A stretch of 17,119 nt of DNA from positions 1 through 17,119 of the forward strand of contig WHUX01000616.1 in the NCBI GenBank assembly GCA_015179025.1, in the 5' to 3' direction. The position numbers and the translations under genes are program-made. Below are positions 1-9,297 of this stretch, piece after piece (position 1 is the stretch's first letter; each line of letters starts with the position of its first letter). The notes beneath the pieces are model-generated. The model had not been told where the DNA came from and did no database searches. It saw only the letters and a list, made by a program, of their open reading frames with translations. The stretch comes from Terfezia claveryi. Its lineage: Eukaryota; Ascomycota; Pezizomycetes; Pezizales; Pezizaceae.

Positions 1-303
1 TTGTTTGGTACTGTAAGATAGTTAAGGGCTTGGTAATTGATATATAGCCTTAAGGATCTATCTTTCTTTTGAATGAATAGGATAGGAGCACCGGCAAAGG
101 AGCATGAGTATTGGACTTTGGTTGTAGGAAGGTTCTTATCAAGGTACTTCTGGAGGGCTTCATCTTCCTCCCATGTAGTCTTATAGATAGCTCCAAATGG
201 TATCTTTGCAGTTGGGTCTTAGAGGGGGATTTCATTGTACTATAGCTTGTGATCAGGGAGTCTAGCTATCTGTTCTGTGATAAAGCAATGTGTGTAATGA
301 GAG
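1..303 (-). pseudogene. Gypsy element G0: start of reverse transcriptase (partial, decayed)
   Basis: This is the N-terminal part of a Ty3/Gypsy reverse transcriptase, the enzyme that copies element RNA to cDNA. On the minus strand from 303 one frame reads through TEQIARLPDHK, then GAIYKTTWEEDEALQKYL, then AGAPILFIQKKDRSLRLY followed by INYQALNYLTVPNK. This matches the conserved start of Gypsy RT, normally close to [26 protein letters not shown]. Only TAG and TAA stops interrupt it; both could be CAG/CAA changed by C-to-T. The YxDD catalytic box lies beyond the left edge. The frame continues directly from the protease segment at 2554 once the DNA transposon at 306-2551 and one TA are removed, so the two segments were one pol gene. 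It is not functional. The family call is confident; the subfamily is not resolved. Confidence 0.88.
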
Positions 304-305
304 TA

Positions 306-348
306 GAATCTGGCACTGGGTTTTCGCTCAACACCAGGTTTCCGCTCA
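306..348 (+). repeat. Left terminal inverted repeat of Fot1/pogo-type element
   Basis: The 43-bp TIR aligns to the reverse complement of 2509-2551 with 35 of 43 matches; seven of the eight mismatches are transitions. It holds two direct copies of a 12-mer close to GGTTTCYGCTCA, at 319-330 and 337-348, spaced 18 bp. These are plausible transposase binding sites (inference). The TA at 304-305 is one copy of the target duplication. Confidence 0.9.
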
Positions 349-391
349 CTTGCATATATTTCAAATAACGTATATAAAATAAGGGCAGATA

Positions 392-2311
392 CTATTTACG
401 GAACCTAAGAGACTGCCTAACACCACCAATAGATGGTGGAGGCATGCTAGAGAGCTGGCGTTGGATGTGGGGTGTACTAGAGTTGGTTGAGAGGCCAGGG
501 GTCAGTGTATTGGGAGGAGGGGGGAGTGCTGGCATGGTAAGGATAGGTGATTCTGAACCATCATCAGACTCATTCTCGATCTCATAGTAGCTAGAGAAGT
601 CACTGGGAAAGTCAATTGGACTAGCTGCTTTTTGAGGTTTGGTTCAGGAGCGTTTAGTAGGATATTTCTAATGGGATGTCTTAGCTGCACTCTTGCGTAA
701 TTTTGATATCTGTGCACGCTAGTGTTTAGCAGCCTCTTACACAGCCTTTTTTGTAGCCTTTATCAAATCTGCCTCCTCTCGTGCTTGATAAAGACTTGCA
801 ATTTCCTAACCATCAAGTATACATCCTAACTTCAGCTCTTTCTTGCCTAGCTGATGCCCATCATACCCCGTATTTTTTGAATTAGCTGCCTACCACTGCT
901 CAAATGTTTGTTGAACTAACTGTTGATCTCACTCCCGAGCAATCCTAAATCATGATAGCAGATCTACTAAGTTCTCCAATATATGCTTACGAGCTTCTGG
1001 GTTAGTTTCCTGTACTAGCAGAAGCTTCTATTGGCGAACTAAACGAGTTATTTGACTAGAGTTCTTTGGTGTTGAAGGTGGTAGGTTAGCTGCAATAGCT
1101 GCTGGAGAGATTTCTGTATAGAGTATTTATTATGTAGTCTGGAGTTTATTCAGAACAACTCAAGGATTAAATGGATATAGCCCACATATCTCAAATACCT
1201 TTATAATAGATGACTACATATAAGTAGCTTATTGTGCTTGTAGGTATATTGGAAGAAAGTTGCCTTTTTGAATACCATAAATCCTGCATCGAACATAATT
1301 ATCTACTGCTTTGCTATAATGATGTTGTAAAAGTCCAAAGAGGCCAACATCCAAAGGCTGTAGGATATGTATAGAGTGTGGAAGAAGACAATAGAGAGTA
1401 ATCTGATGTGCATCATAATACTCTATAAACTCTATTGTAATATGAAAATAATGCCCATCAAGAATTAGCATTCTCTACTCCTCTTTTGCAATATCTTGAG
1501 TATGAAGATCAAAAATATTCTCCACCCAATCCAAACTTAATGCTCGATCTGTCCACTCTTTAGGAGAATATATAAAACAAAATGCCTTTGACTCTGTATC
1601 CTAACCAGTAAACTTATGCTATCCCATAGAGTGGTTAGCTCCTTTATATATAATAAGAGAAGGTAATACCTATCTATCTACAGATATACACTCTATTAGA
1701 GTAAGTAGCTCTCAATTTCCATCATCTATCATTTTAAACCTTCGTTCTTGATATGTACATATTACCTTAGACCATTCTGCCAATCCCATCAAAAACCTTT
1801 TTTTATCTATATTGTATATATTCTGTTGCTGAATCTTTTTAGATACCATGATTCATTTAACCTTAGCAAAGTGATCTCGTATAATGCATGGATCCTTCAC
1901 CTCCACTCGACTCCGCTTCAGAGGGCTAGTTAATTTTGTTGCTAGCTTCGAATGTTGATTTAAAAACTATATAATCCAGTTCTCTCCAATAGTAGCTCTA
2001 ATAATTAATTCTGCTGCTTGTCTAACATGCTCTATATGTGGTAGAAAACTATAATTCTCCAGATTCTGTATCCACCGTACTACAGACTTTTCATCTGTAG
2101 GTGTCAACACCTGTTGATTGGAGTGAGTGGTAAAATAAGGTTTTGCACCCTTTTGTCTTCTGCATAATATTGAGTATGGTATTATGAATACACTTTCAGC
2201 ATTTCGGAGCGACATAGTACTAGCTTGGATTGCATTCAGTGCCTTCTGTATATTGTCTTCCCGCTTTGCATGAGCCTTTGCAGCTTCTTCTCTAACTTTG
2301 ATGCGCCCCAT
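392..2311 (-). pseudogene. Fot1/pogo-type DDE transposase, broken by several stops
   Basis: This is a transposase remnant that would have cut and pasted the surrounding element. From the start at 2311 (MGRIKVREEAAKAH) a psq/CENP-B-type DNA-binding region comes first, including a Tc5-type helix-turn-helix stretch (TPTDEKSVVRWIQNLENY). The DDE catalytic domain follows in the same frame: IYNIDKKRFLMGLAEW (first Asp, near 1808), LILDGHYFH (second Asp, near 1455) and HILQPLDVGLFG (third Asp region, near 1355). The C-terminal tail is Ser/Pro-rich and appears to end at a TAG at 392-394, which would give about 640 residues. Stops occur near 1965, 1853, 1706, 1669, 1617, 1600 and 1472; several look like TGG or CAG changed by transitions. 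At least one indel lies in the tail. It is not functional. The fold is confident; the exact C-terminus is less so. Confidence 0.88.
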
Positions 2312-2508
2312 CTATATAACACCAATGCTGTTAGTACCTCAACACTATACCTATACATATGACACTTATATTGTATATAATGCTTCTATATAGTCTGGAG
2401 GATTAGGTACTAGCACTATGAGGAGGACTGTTAATTTTCTACGCAAGAATACTTGCCCCGCTTCCTTATTTGAGGTGCAATCAGCTACAAAAAAAGCAAA
2501 AAAAGGCC

Positions 2509-2551
2509 TGAGCAGAAACCTAGTGGTGAGCAGAAACTCGGTGCCAGATTT
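2509..2551 (-). repeat. Right terminal inverted repeat of Fot1/pogo-type element
   Basis: This is the partner of 306-348. It contains the same two 12-mers in inverted orientation, TGAGCAGAAACC at 2509-2520 and TGAGCAGAAACT at 2527-2538. TA at 2552-2553 follows it directly and matches the TA at 304-305. Confidence 0.9.
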
Positions 2552-2553
2552 TA

Positions 2554-3080
2554 TCGTTTGCTTGTATTAATAATAAGTACAATCTCACCATCCTCTAGTA
2601 GCTCATCAACTTTAAGAACAAAAACAGTAGGAATCCATCTAATGGAGCAAGGAACAATCAAACCTATAGAGACCTATTTCAGGCACCTGTCCTGAATATC
2701 TACCGAAAATCCATTTTCCGTTAACCAAGATAACCTCAAAATAACATCCTTCCTCCCAATATCCAAAACTTCAGTATCCATCTATCTTGAACTTACCCAT
2801 AAAATAAGAAAAGGAATCCAACATATCAAATCTAGTATTGACCACATATTTTTCTCTAAAAATCCAAAAACCATCTCCCTATTCAACCTTAACTTCTTAT
2901 GCTCTTTTCCAAATTCCCAACTTAATTGCTAATCTTTTCCTAACCACTGGAGCACTAGCTCCACAGTCTACTACTGCTTCAACTTCTTCCCCAATGATAA
3001 GAATCCGGACTGTCAAAAGACGAGAATGTCTAGGAGTACGTTTAACAGTAGGTGTGATGTACTCCTTACTTGTTTCCTGA
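2554..3080 (-). pseudogene. Gypsy element G0: retropepsin-like aspartic protease region
   Basis: This is the protease of the G0 pol polyprotein, which would mature Gag and Pol. On the minus strand the frame reads LIIGEEVEAVVDCGASAPVV, then RKRLAIKLGIWKRA, then a decayed stretch recognisable as YVVNTRFDMLDS and later TVFVLKVDELLEDGEIVLI, ending at the Fot1-type insertion. The catalytic Asp codon is at 2966-2968. The active-site triplet reads Asp-Cys-Gly instead of the usual Asp-Thr/Ser-Gly. The frame opens near 3070 out of phase with gag. This could be decay or the site of a former programmed gag-pol shift, and the sequence does not decide. Stops near 2900 and 2650 show it is dead. The match to fungal Gypsy protease is from family knowledge. 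Confidence 0.82.
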
Positions 3081-3926
3081 CTCTTCTCCTTCGGAACTAA
3101 GCTTTATAATCTGAAGTTGTCTTTTATCTGTTTGAGCTTTTTTGTTGGCTGGTATGAGCTCCTGGCTTGCACTAGTGGTAGTTTTCAATTTATAGGAATA
3201 GAGTTTAGAGGCATGTTTCCCATTTGTACAATCTTTTGCCTTATGATCGGTTCCTCTATATTTTATGCATCATCCCTTCTGTATTCTGCTTTTGTATACT
3301 AGAGAGGGGATGTAAGTATTATTGTAGGAGGTGGGGGCTGTTCCTTAGAGTTGTGTACTGATATCTAAAGAGTATTTCCTAGTTGTTGATAGGGCAGGGG
3401 CGGTTTGATGGTTTTGGGTCTGAAACTTGGTACTAACAATATCCATCTCAATGATCTTTTGTCTACATAGTATAAGTTGCTGTCGGAGCTGTTCATAGTG
3501 GGCTATTAATACTTGGAGATGGTGAGGAAGATTGGAGATTATTATATTGATGACTTGTGCATCAGAGATCTTAGTATAGGTATTAAGTCTGTCGATTTCA
3601 ATGAGATAATCGATAATATAATCCATCTTCTTCAGCTATATTATCTCTTGATAAGATTGGTCATCTTGATAATAGTTCCCATAGTATATCTTCATACCTT
3701 TCTTTACCTTATCCTATGTAGTATGACTTATCCTATTAGCCTTCCACCAATCTAATGCTTTCTCTTCCAAATATAAACCAATATAAGCGAGCTTCTGACC
3801 TTCATTTCAAGTAACAGTAATGAGAAAGTAATCGTCTATTTAAAGGATCCAGCCTTCTAGTTGTATTTATTTACCCTTAAACTTCATAGGAGGGAGTGCC
3901 TTTCCTGCAAGTTGTGCTAGCGATAT
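3081..3926 (-). pseudogene. Gypsy element G0: gag (capsid and zinc knuckle), decayed
   Basis: This is the structural Gag protein that would form the particle and package RNA. Reading from 3926: ISLAQLAGKALPPMKFKG, QLEGWIL, DDYFLITVT, then GLYLEEKALDWWKANR (capsid-like core). Next is MDYIIDYLIEIDRLNTYTKI (start 3626) with NIIISNLPHHLQVLIAHYEQ and a basic or Gln-rich tail. A CCHC-type zinc knuckle lies at 3228-3269 (CIKYRGTDHKAKDC), with C-x2-C-x4-H-x4-C spacing. Its second Cys is replaced by Tyr, a TGT-to-TAT type change that would disable it. Stops include TAA near 3869, TGA, TAG near 3717 and TAG near 3632. The 5' part of gag is missing here because LTR1 begins at 3927; a candidate continuation is at 12895-13079. 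Confidence 0.82.
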
Positions 3927-4220
3927 TGTCATGGGGGCCCTATTAACTGATAGCGCTCTTGCGACTATTAGGACGGCCGTAATTTGCTGCCGCAACAATA
4001 TCTATTCCGCAATACAGAATATCAATCCTATAGCAGTAAAGTTCAATCCAACTATAGTCCCTCATGATGGATCTTATTTCGCAACACAAAATAAATCCTT
4101 TGTCTCTTGAACGTAAAGTTAACTCAAGACTTAGAACTTTGTAGGTTTCGTGTACTCAAGATGCTCTTGCTTTCGAATACTCGCTGGTGGTAGAATGAAT
4201 TCAACCGGAACTACTTGCAC

Positions 4221-4228
4221 TATTTATA
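4221..4228 (-). promoter_or_regulatory. Candidate TATA box in LTR1
   Basis: TATAAATA on the minus strand, at the same aligned place as in LTR2 and LTR3 and embedded in the conserved GGATATAAATAGTGC. It would place transcription start about 25-30 bp to the left and divide U3 from R. The promoter role is inferred from motif and position only. Confidence 0.45.
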
Positions 4229-5018
4229 TCCCGCGGTGTTCGTAGATATTCTCATGATAAAAATATTTTATAAAATGTGAGCCTACCTGTCACCTTGGAA
4301 TTTCTTCCTAAGTGTTATGCTATCCACACCTTTGTTAATGCAGTTGCTATCTGAACTCGTTGTCACAGGTTACTAACCTGAACATAGAGAATATTTCCAT
4401 GTCTGAATGTTATACGTACTTTGCTTATAGCTCGCTTATCCCATGAAAGAATTCTTATCCGAGACAACTAAATTTAATTCCAGATACGTTACCAATCCCC
4501 GATACTATCGAATTACCATCCGACAATATCCGAAGGCATCTAATTATGTTTCCGGCAATATTCACTTAATAGTGTCTAGAGTCCATTGAAAATAATTTTC
4601 AACTGCACATAACTCTATGAATAGAGAACCGTGGGTCACAAGTAGATTACCATTGGAAAGGTATCAACGCATAGAAGATTATAGAATCTTAGTTTATCAC
4701 GATACCCAAATTATTCATGGGGTTATTACCAATAATAAGTAAACCTCTTTATGGACCTATATGACCATGTTAAAAGTCTTATATCTCCATGAGTTTAACT
4801 CCGATCATAAAAAGGATTGCAGAAATGGAGTCAGGACGAAGAGTAGGCCTAGATAGAACCTTGAAACATTAAATTTGGAGAACTTTATGTTTTGGCCCTA
4901 CCTTTGGCCTCTGTCCTGGGCGCACTCCCTTATAGTGTCACTGGACGCACTTTGGTCTAAAGTGCGCCCTCATGGCTTCATTTTTTTTATTTATTTTTAC
5001 CGAATTATTTTCCTGCAG

Positions 5019-5068
5019 TTCAGGGTAATAATTCAATATTCAGGGTAACGCCAAGACTTTCAAGGTAA
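5019..5068 (+). repeat. Three spaced copies of TTCAGGGTAA in LTR1
   Basis: The copies lie at 5019-5028, 5039-5048 and 5059-5068; the third reads TTCAAGGTAA. They are 20 bp apart, about two helical turns, and lie in the presumed U3. They are also present in LTR2 and LTR3. A protein-binding role is possible but unproven. Confidence 0.6.
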
Positions 5069-5086
5069 CAGCTAATATATAGCTAG

Positions 5087-5100
5087 TATATATATATATA
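5087..5100 (+). repeat. (TA)7 microsatellite inside LTR1
   Basis: A short TA run, expanded relative to the equivalent GCATATATATGC context in LTR2 and LTR3. It accounts for part of the extra length of LTR1. Confidence 0.7.
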
Positions 5101-5385
5101 TGCATATAGTCAGCATATTAATCCGAGTATAACTATTGAACTATTAATCGGATACTTATGAGACTTGAACCGTAGCTCCCTTAAGGGTCTATGGACGTTC
5201 CATAAGGGTCTTAACCATCCAGGATGATTATAAACCACTCCGAGGTTCATACCCGTTTCATATACTTAACTCTTATAGATAAGTATTAGAAACGTTTGCA
5301 CCACACTACTAAGAGTGTACCTAGAGCTCATATGGGTTCTAGGGTCGTTCTATAAGAGCCCAAGTACCTTTGGTAGGGCTGGATA

Positions 5386-6790
5386 TCACCCCGTGACATT
5401 TTCCACCTGGTATTCCGATTCTTCGAGGTCAACTGGAGGGGGTGTTGGTGAGCATCTGCCGGCAATCGTATTAAGGTGGTAGGGTTCTAACAAACTAATA
5501 TGAAAAACTGGGTGAGTTTTGCCTGTACTTGGGGGAAGCTCTAACTCATAGGCATAAGTGCCAATAAGCCGTTTAATTCTAAACTTCCCTCGTAACTTGT
5601 AGTCAAGCTTCTTGGTCGGACGCCTTGTTTTGATGTTCTTTGCGTTGACCATGACCCAATCTACTACTTTGAATGTCGGTTCCTTTTCTGCTACCTTGAG
5701 ATTGTAATATTTAGACATCTGGTCCTGTGCTGCCTTCATGTTCTCCCTCATAGCCTCCCTCATTGCGTCCAAGGTTTTAACTGTCTTGACTGCGTTAGGG
5801 TTGTTTGATTCAGTTGAGGCTTTGGTTGGGTTCTGGAAATTATTTTCTGGGTGTTGAGCGTATGCGGCAAAGAATGGTTTGAGTTTGGTACTAGAATGGA
5901 CAGTGTTATTATAACAGAACTCGGCAAATGGTAATAACTCGACCCAGTCATCCTGATCCCAACAGCAATACGTCCGTAGATAATGCTCAAGGGTCTGGTT
6001 GACTCATTCAGTTTGACCATCGGTCTGGGGTGATATGCCGAGGACTTATCCAATTCAACTCCTAATAACCGCATTACCTCTATCCAAAACGAACTTGTAA
6101 ACACCGAATCCCGATCCGAAACAACCCTCTTTGGTAATCCGTGCAGCCTCCAAACCTCCTTGATGAATATCCCAGCCAACTCTTTTGCCTTCCAGTTTTT
6201 TAAGGGAATGAAATGTAACATCTTAGTAAACCTATCAACAATAACCCAGATCTGATTATACCCTTTAACTGGTAGTAAATCAGTGATGAAATTCATCGAA
6301 ATGTGTTCCCACGGCCTATAGGGGATTGGAAGAGGTACAAGCTTGCCATATTTTTTGTGTCTTGCTGTCTTATTTCTTTGCAAGCATCGCATATGCGAAC
6401 GTAGTTTCGTACCTAGTCTTCCATATTAGGCCAGTAGTAATTTCGTTTTATGAGCTCGAGAGTTTTGTCACCTCCGAAATAACCTGCAACTTTAGCATTG
6501 TGGCACTGGAAATCCACTTTCAACTTATGGGAGTTGTTGTCAGGTATATATAGGCGACGTTCATAGGTTACCATGTCATCTTCTAAACTGTAATGTTCGA
6601 GTCCAGGATACTCCTTGCCAAACTTCAACGCATTCCGAATCCCTAACCACTTGTCATCCTTGAGGCCAGCCTCTTGGATCTCCTTTGACCAACTTGATTC
6701 TTCCGTTTGTAAGGCCTTCACTGCCATAATACGGCACGTTACTAGACTCTCCTCACTTGTTCCTAGTTGAAATTGACCAGGCTTGAACAT
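5386..6790 (-). pseudogene. Element A integrase, truncated before the chromodomain and broken
   Basis: Integrase inserts element cDNA into the genome. From 6790 the linker MFKPGQFQLGTSEES leads to the zinc-binding domain: CHNAKVAGYFGG has Tyr where element B has the second His, then NYYWPNMED followed by TAG in place of Trp, and CDAC. The catalytic core follows: ISMNFITDLLPVKG has Asn (codon 6291-6293) where B has the first catalytic Asp, VVSDRDSVFTSSFW keeps the second Asp, and the QTE motif keeps Glu but is followed by TGA. A frame change lies just before QTE. The C-terminal region (VMVNAKNIKTRRPTKKLDY, GKFRIKRLIGTYAYELELP, HPVFHISLLEPYH) is open from 5772. It ends EYQVENVTG-stop, where the last codons are already LTR1 sequence. 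The chromodomain present in B is missing. Confidence 0.9.
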
Positions 6791-8289
6791 CCGAATCGTG
6801 TGGTCCTGCTTTTCTCCCCCTCCTTCGAGGTCAGGATCAACCTGATGAGAAAGCGCATCTGCTTTGCCATTTTTATCACCTGGGCAGTAGATGATTCTAA
6901 AATTAAATTAGCTTAGTATTTCCGCCCATCTGGCCTGCCTTCGATTGAGTATTTTAGTGGAATTAAAGTACTCAAAGTTCTTGTGATCCGTATACACAAT
7001 TATCTCCTCTGGGGCACCTATGAAAAAATGTCTCCATTCTTGGAAACAATTGACAATTATGACCATCTCTTTGTCATGGACATTGTAATTAAGTTCTGCT
7101 GGGATAAAGCATTTTGAATAGTACGCTACTGGGTACCAACGACCATCTGGTTCTTTTTGGGATAGAATACTAGCTTTGGCTAGATTAGACGCGTCTGTCT
7201 CAATTATTTTCGGTCGTTCTGGGTGATAATGGCATAGTATTGTAGCGGTAGTGAACCTATATTTTAACTCATCGAAGGCCTGTTGACACTGCTGTGTCCA
7301 GTTCCAGGGAACTCCATTGTGCGTTAGTGTCTGAATCGGCAAAGCCAAACTACTAAAGCCTTGAATAAACCGGCGATAGAAATTAGCAAAACCAATAAAC
7401 CTCTGCACTTCTTTGACGTTCCGAGGAGCCTGCCAGGCGAGGATGTCCTTGACTTTCTTCTGCCCCATTTGTATCCCCTTTGTACCTACTTTAAATCCCA
7501 CGAATTCAACTTCTGGGATATGGAAGATACACTTGTCTATGTTGACACAAAGGTTATTCTCCATTAGTTTCTGCAGCACCCAACGGACGAGCTCGACATG
7601 TTCTTCCTCTGTTTGGGTATAAATGAGGATATCATCAATATATACAACTATTCCTCGGTCAATTCATTCTGATAGAATATTGTTAACATGTCGCTGGAAA
7701 ACAGATGGCGCATTAGTTAGCCCAAAAGGCATAACCGTATATTCATATAAGCCATATCTTGTCTTGAATGCTGTTTTCCACTCATCTCCGGCTGCTATTC
7801 TGAGTAGGTTAAACTGAGTTTGAGATTGAGTTTGGAGAAAACCTGTGAAGTACCAACTTGTTCCATTAGGGTAGTTATAAGTGGTAGGGGATACTTGTCT
7901 TTTTTGGTTATGGCATTGAGCCCTCTATAGTCTACGACTATTCTGAGCTTGCCATTTGGCTGTTTGGCGAAGAATATAGGAGTGCCAGCACTGCTTTTGC
8001 TCAGTCTTATTTTGCCGGTTCAAAGCATCTCATCTAGGTATTCTTTAAGAAGCTCCAATTCATCAGGGGAGAGAGGGTATAGTTTTCCTGACGGGGGACT
8101 CTTTCCTTCTTCTAACTCAATTGTCATGTCTTGTGGACCGTGCATGGGAAGGGCCGATTGCAACTCCTTTCCAAAGATTTTTACAAAATCCCTGTACTGT
8201 GTTGGCAATCGATCAGCAAGTTCATGGATATTTTCAGTCGCTGTTATTTTCATAACCTTGCGAACATCTGCATTAGCGAACTTCTGATA
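6791..8289 (-). pseudogene. Element A reverse transcriptase and RNase H, broken
   Basis: RT and RNase H convert element RNA to double-stranded DNA. Reading from 8289, YQKFANADVRKVMKI leads to the N-terminal RT segment LSPDELELLKEYLDEML. Then come [39 protein letters not shown] and the catalytic box VVYIDDILIY (YIDD at 7631-7642). The connection follows as EVEFVGFKVGTKGIQMGQKK and RFIGFANFYRRFIQGFS. RNase H has IIETDAS (first Asp about 7194), VHDKEM (Glu) and IVYTDHKNFEYF (Asp). TAA after EILS (CAA in element B) and TGA before IDRG are transition-type stops, and there are frameshifts near 8020 and 7830. The MITE at its upstream edge cuts it off from protease. Domain identity is secure. Confidence 0.92.
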
Positions 8290-8438
8290 CATCAGGAAGG
8301 AATTATAGTTTGCCTTTAGTGGCATCCAGAGCGCCTGATGGCGCCTACTGGCACCCACTGGCACCTAAGGCACCCAGCAAACAAATAGTACTTGTTTCAT
8401 GGGTGCCACTAAAGGCAAACTATAATTCTTTCCTGATG
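8290..8438. mobile_element. MITE-like element with 38-bp TIRs and TA target duplication
   Basis: This 149-bp non-coding insertion has ends that are inverted copies: CATCAGGAAGGAATTATAG at 8290-8308 onward matches the reverse complement of the right end, to TTTAGTGGCA and beyond, about 38 bp with two mismatches. TA flanks it at 8288-8289 and 8439-8440. The 73-bp centre is GC-richer, with repeated GGCACC/GGCGCC motifs, and encodes nothing. Removing the element plus one TA joins the protease-side frame (EWD) to the RT-side frame (YQKFANADV) without a break; with it, the frames differ by one. The TA duplication suggests mobilisation by a Tc1/mariner/pogo-type transposase (inference). Its TIRs do not resemble those of the Fot1-type element at 306-2551. 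Confidence 0.85.
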
Positions 8439-8440
8439 TA

Positions 8441-9297
8441 ATCCCATTCCCCTATTTCAATTAATTGGACATATTGAGTCTCTGCAAGTACTTCATCAAA
8501 GTCAGTGAAATCAGTAACCTCCTCGATTTCCAACGCTCTTTTTAGCTCGAGTTCATAAGGAGTGGTAACCCGTAGCTTATCACAATTGGCTTTAATCCAA
8601 TCCATCCCCAAAATGAGTGGAAGACCTAGTTCGAGGTACGTAACCTCAGTTACCAGGTCAAGAGTTTTGTTTCGTCCCGATCTTGCATCTGGGACCTCCA
8701 TCTACAGGTTCTGAACCTGCACTGTACCAGACCTCTTGAGAATCGAGCCGTCGGCACTCTCTAATCTCAGTCTTTTCTCCCTCTTAACCTAAAGCAGCAT
8801 CATCTGTTCAATGAAAGAAGAATCAAAAATCGTGGCTTCTGCGCCAGTATCAACTAAAGCATTAATAGAAATTTCGCGTTTATTTCCTCCGTACATCCAA
8901 GATAACTTAACAGAGATAAGAAATTTACTCCTTCACACTTCAATACCTTCGCACGCGATTTTCCTGCCAAAGAGAGATCCTTAATTCCATCCAATGAAAT
9001 ATCCGGCACCGCCACCTTTCGTGGTCTTTTTTCGAGTGCGCCAATATGAGGAGCCACCTCATCATCAGCTTTTCTTTTTGTCCCTTTTTTTGCGTTTTTA
9101 TTAGATAAAGAAAGAGAAGAAATAGCAGAAGAAGACAAATTGCAAGAAACAGAACTAATTAAAACAGGGTCAATATCCATCGGTTCCCCTTCATGTTCCT
9201 CCTTCCAACTGCCAACCGAGATGCCATTCCTTATAACACAAATAGAAAACCAATCCTGTGAGACTATCCGACCCGACGTACTAGATAGCCCGCATCC
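8441..9297 (-). pseudogene. Element A pol N-terminus and aspartic protease, broken
   Basis: This segment is the N-terminal linker and retropepsin-like protease of Pol. From 9297 the frame continues from gag through a single TAG, then MDIDPVLISSVSCNLSSS (9180), a Ser/Lys-rich linker with KKGTKRKADDE, and VLKCEGVNFLSLL. A one-base shift near 8895 moves to the frame that reads SINALVDTGAEATIFDSSF; the catalytic Asp-Thr-Gly is intact (GAT at 8850-8852). A further stop precedes MEVPDARSGRNKTLDLVTEV and then LELGLPLILGMDWIKANCDK, the hydrophobic Gly-containing motif typical of the second half of these proteases. It ends IEIGEWD at the MITE. The TAG at 9298-9300 could be the natural gag stop or a mutated CAG. 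Confidence 0.87.

Larger units (their letters stand above)
306..2551 (-). mobile_element. Fot1/pogo-type DNA transposon (Tc1/mariner superfamily), decayed, inserted in G0 pol
   Basis: This is a 2246-bp class II element. Its ends are 43-bp imperfect terminal inverted repeats starting (G/A)AATCTGGCAC, and it is flanked by TA at 304-305 and 2552-2553, the target duplication expected of Tc1/mariner/pogo elements. Inside is one minus-strand transposase pseudogene. The host sequence is the G0 Gypsy pol gene. Left and right flanks join in frame (...INTSKR-Y-SHYTHC...) when the element and one TA copy are removed, so both boundaries are precise. The element inserted after G0 was already in place. It is not autonomous because the transposase frame has many stops. 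Fot1-like elements are typically near 2 kb, so the length fits. Confidence 0.92.
3927..5398 (-). repeat. LTR1 (left LTR of element A)
   Basis: The LTR is 1472 bp and starts TGTCATGGGG (consensus TGTCACGGGG in the other copies) and ends CCCCGTGACA, so it has TG...CA ends and near-perfect 10-bp terminal inverted repeats. It aligns over its full length with LTR2 and LTR3 but is clearly more diverged from each than they are from each other. Many differences are CpG sites changed to TpG or CpA (for example TGTGAG against CGCGGG near 4278). It also has a longer TA run at 5087-5100. No gene lies in this stretch; small open frames here are not conserved between copies. Confidence 0.93.

Noticed and set aside
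2838..3302. Plus-strand open frames opposite G0 protease and gag (2838-3080, 3117-3302)
   Set aside because: The minus strand encodes the protease active site and zinc knuckle here; the plus-strand products resemble no known protein.
7361..8319. Several plus-strand open frames of 60-112 codons across RT
   Set aside because: They are shadows of the RT gene, which has YIDD and other conserved blocks on the minus strand.
8290..8438. Reading the inverted repeat in pol as a transcription terminator or regulatory hairpin
   Set aside because: The TA flanks and exact restoration of the reading frame on removal make a transposon insertion the better explanation.
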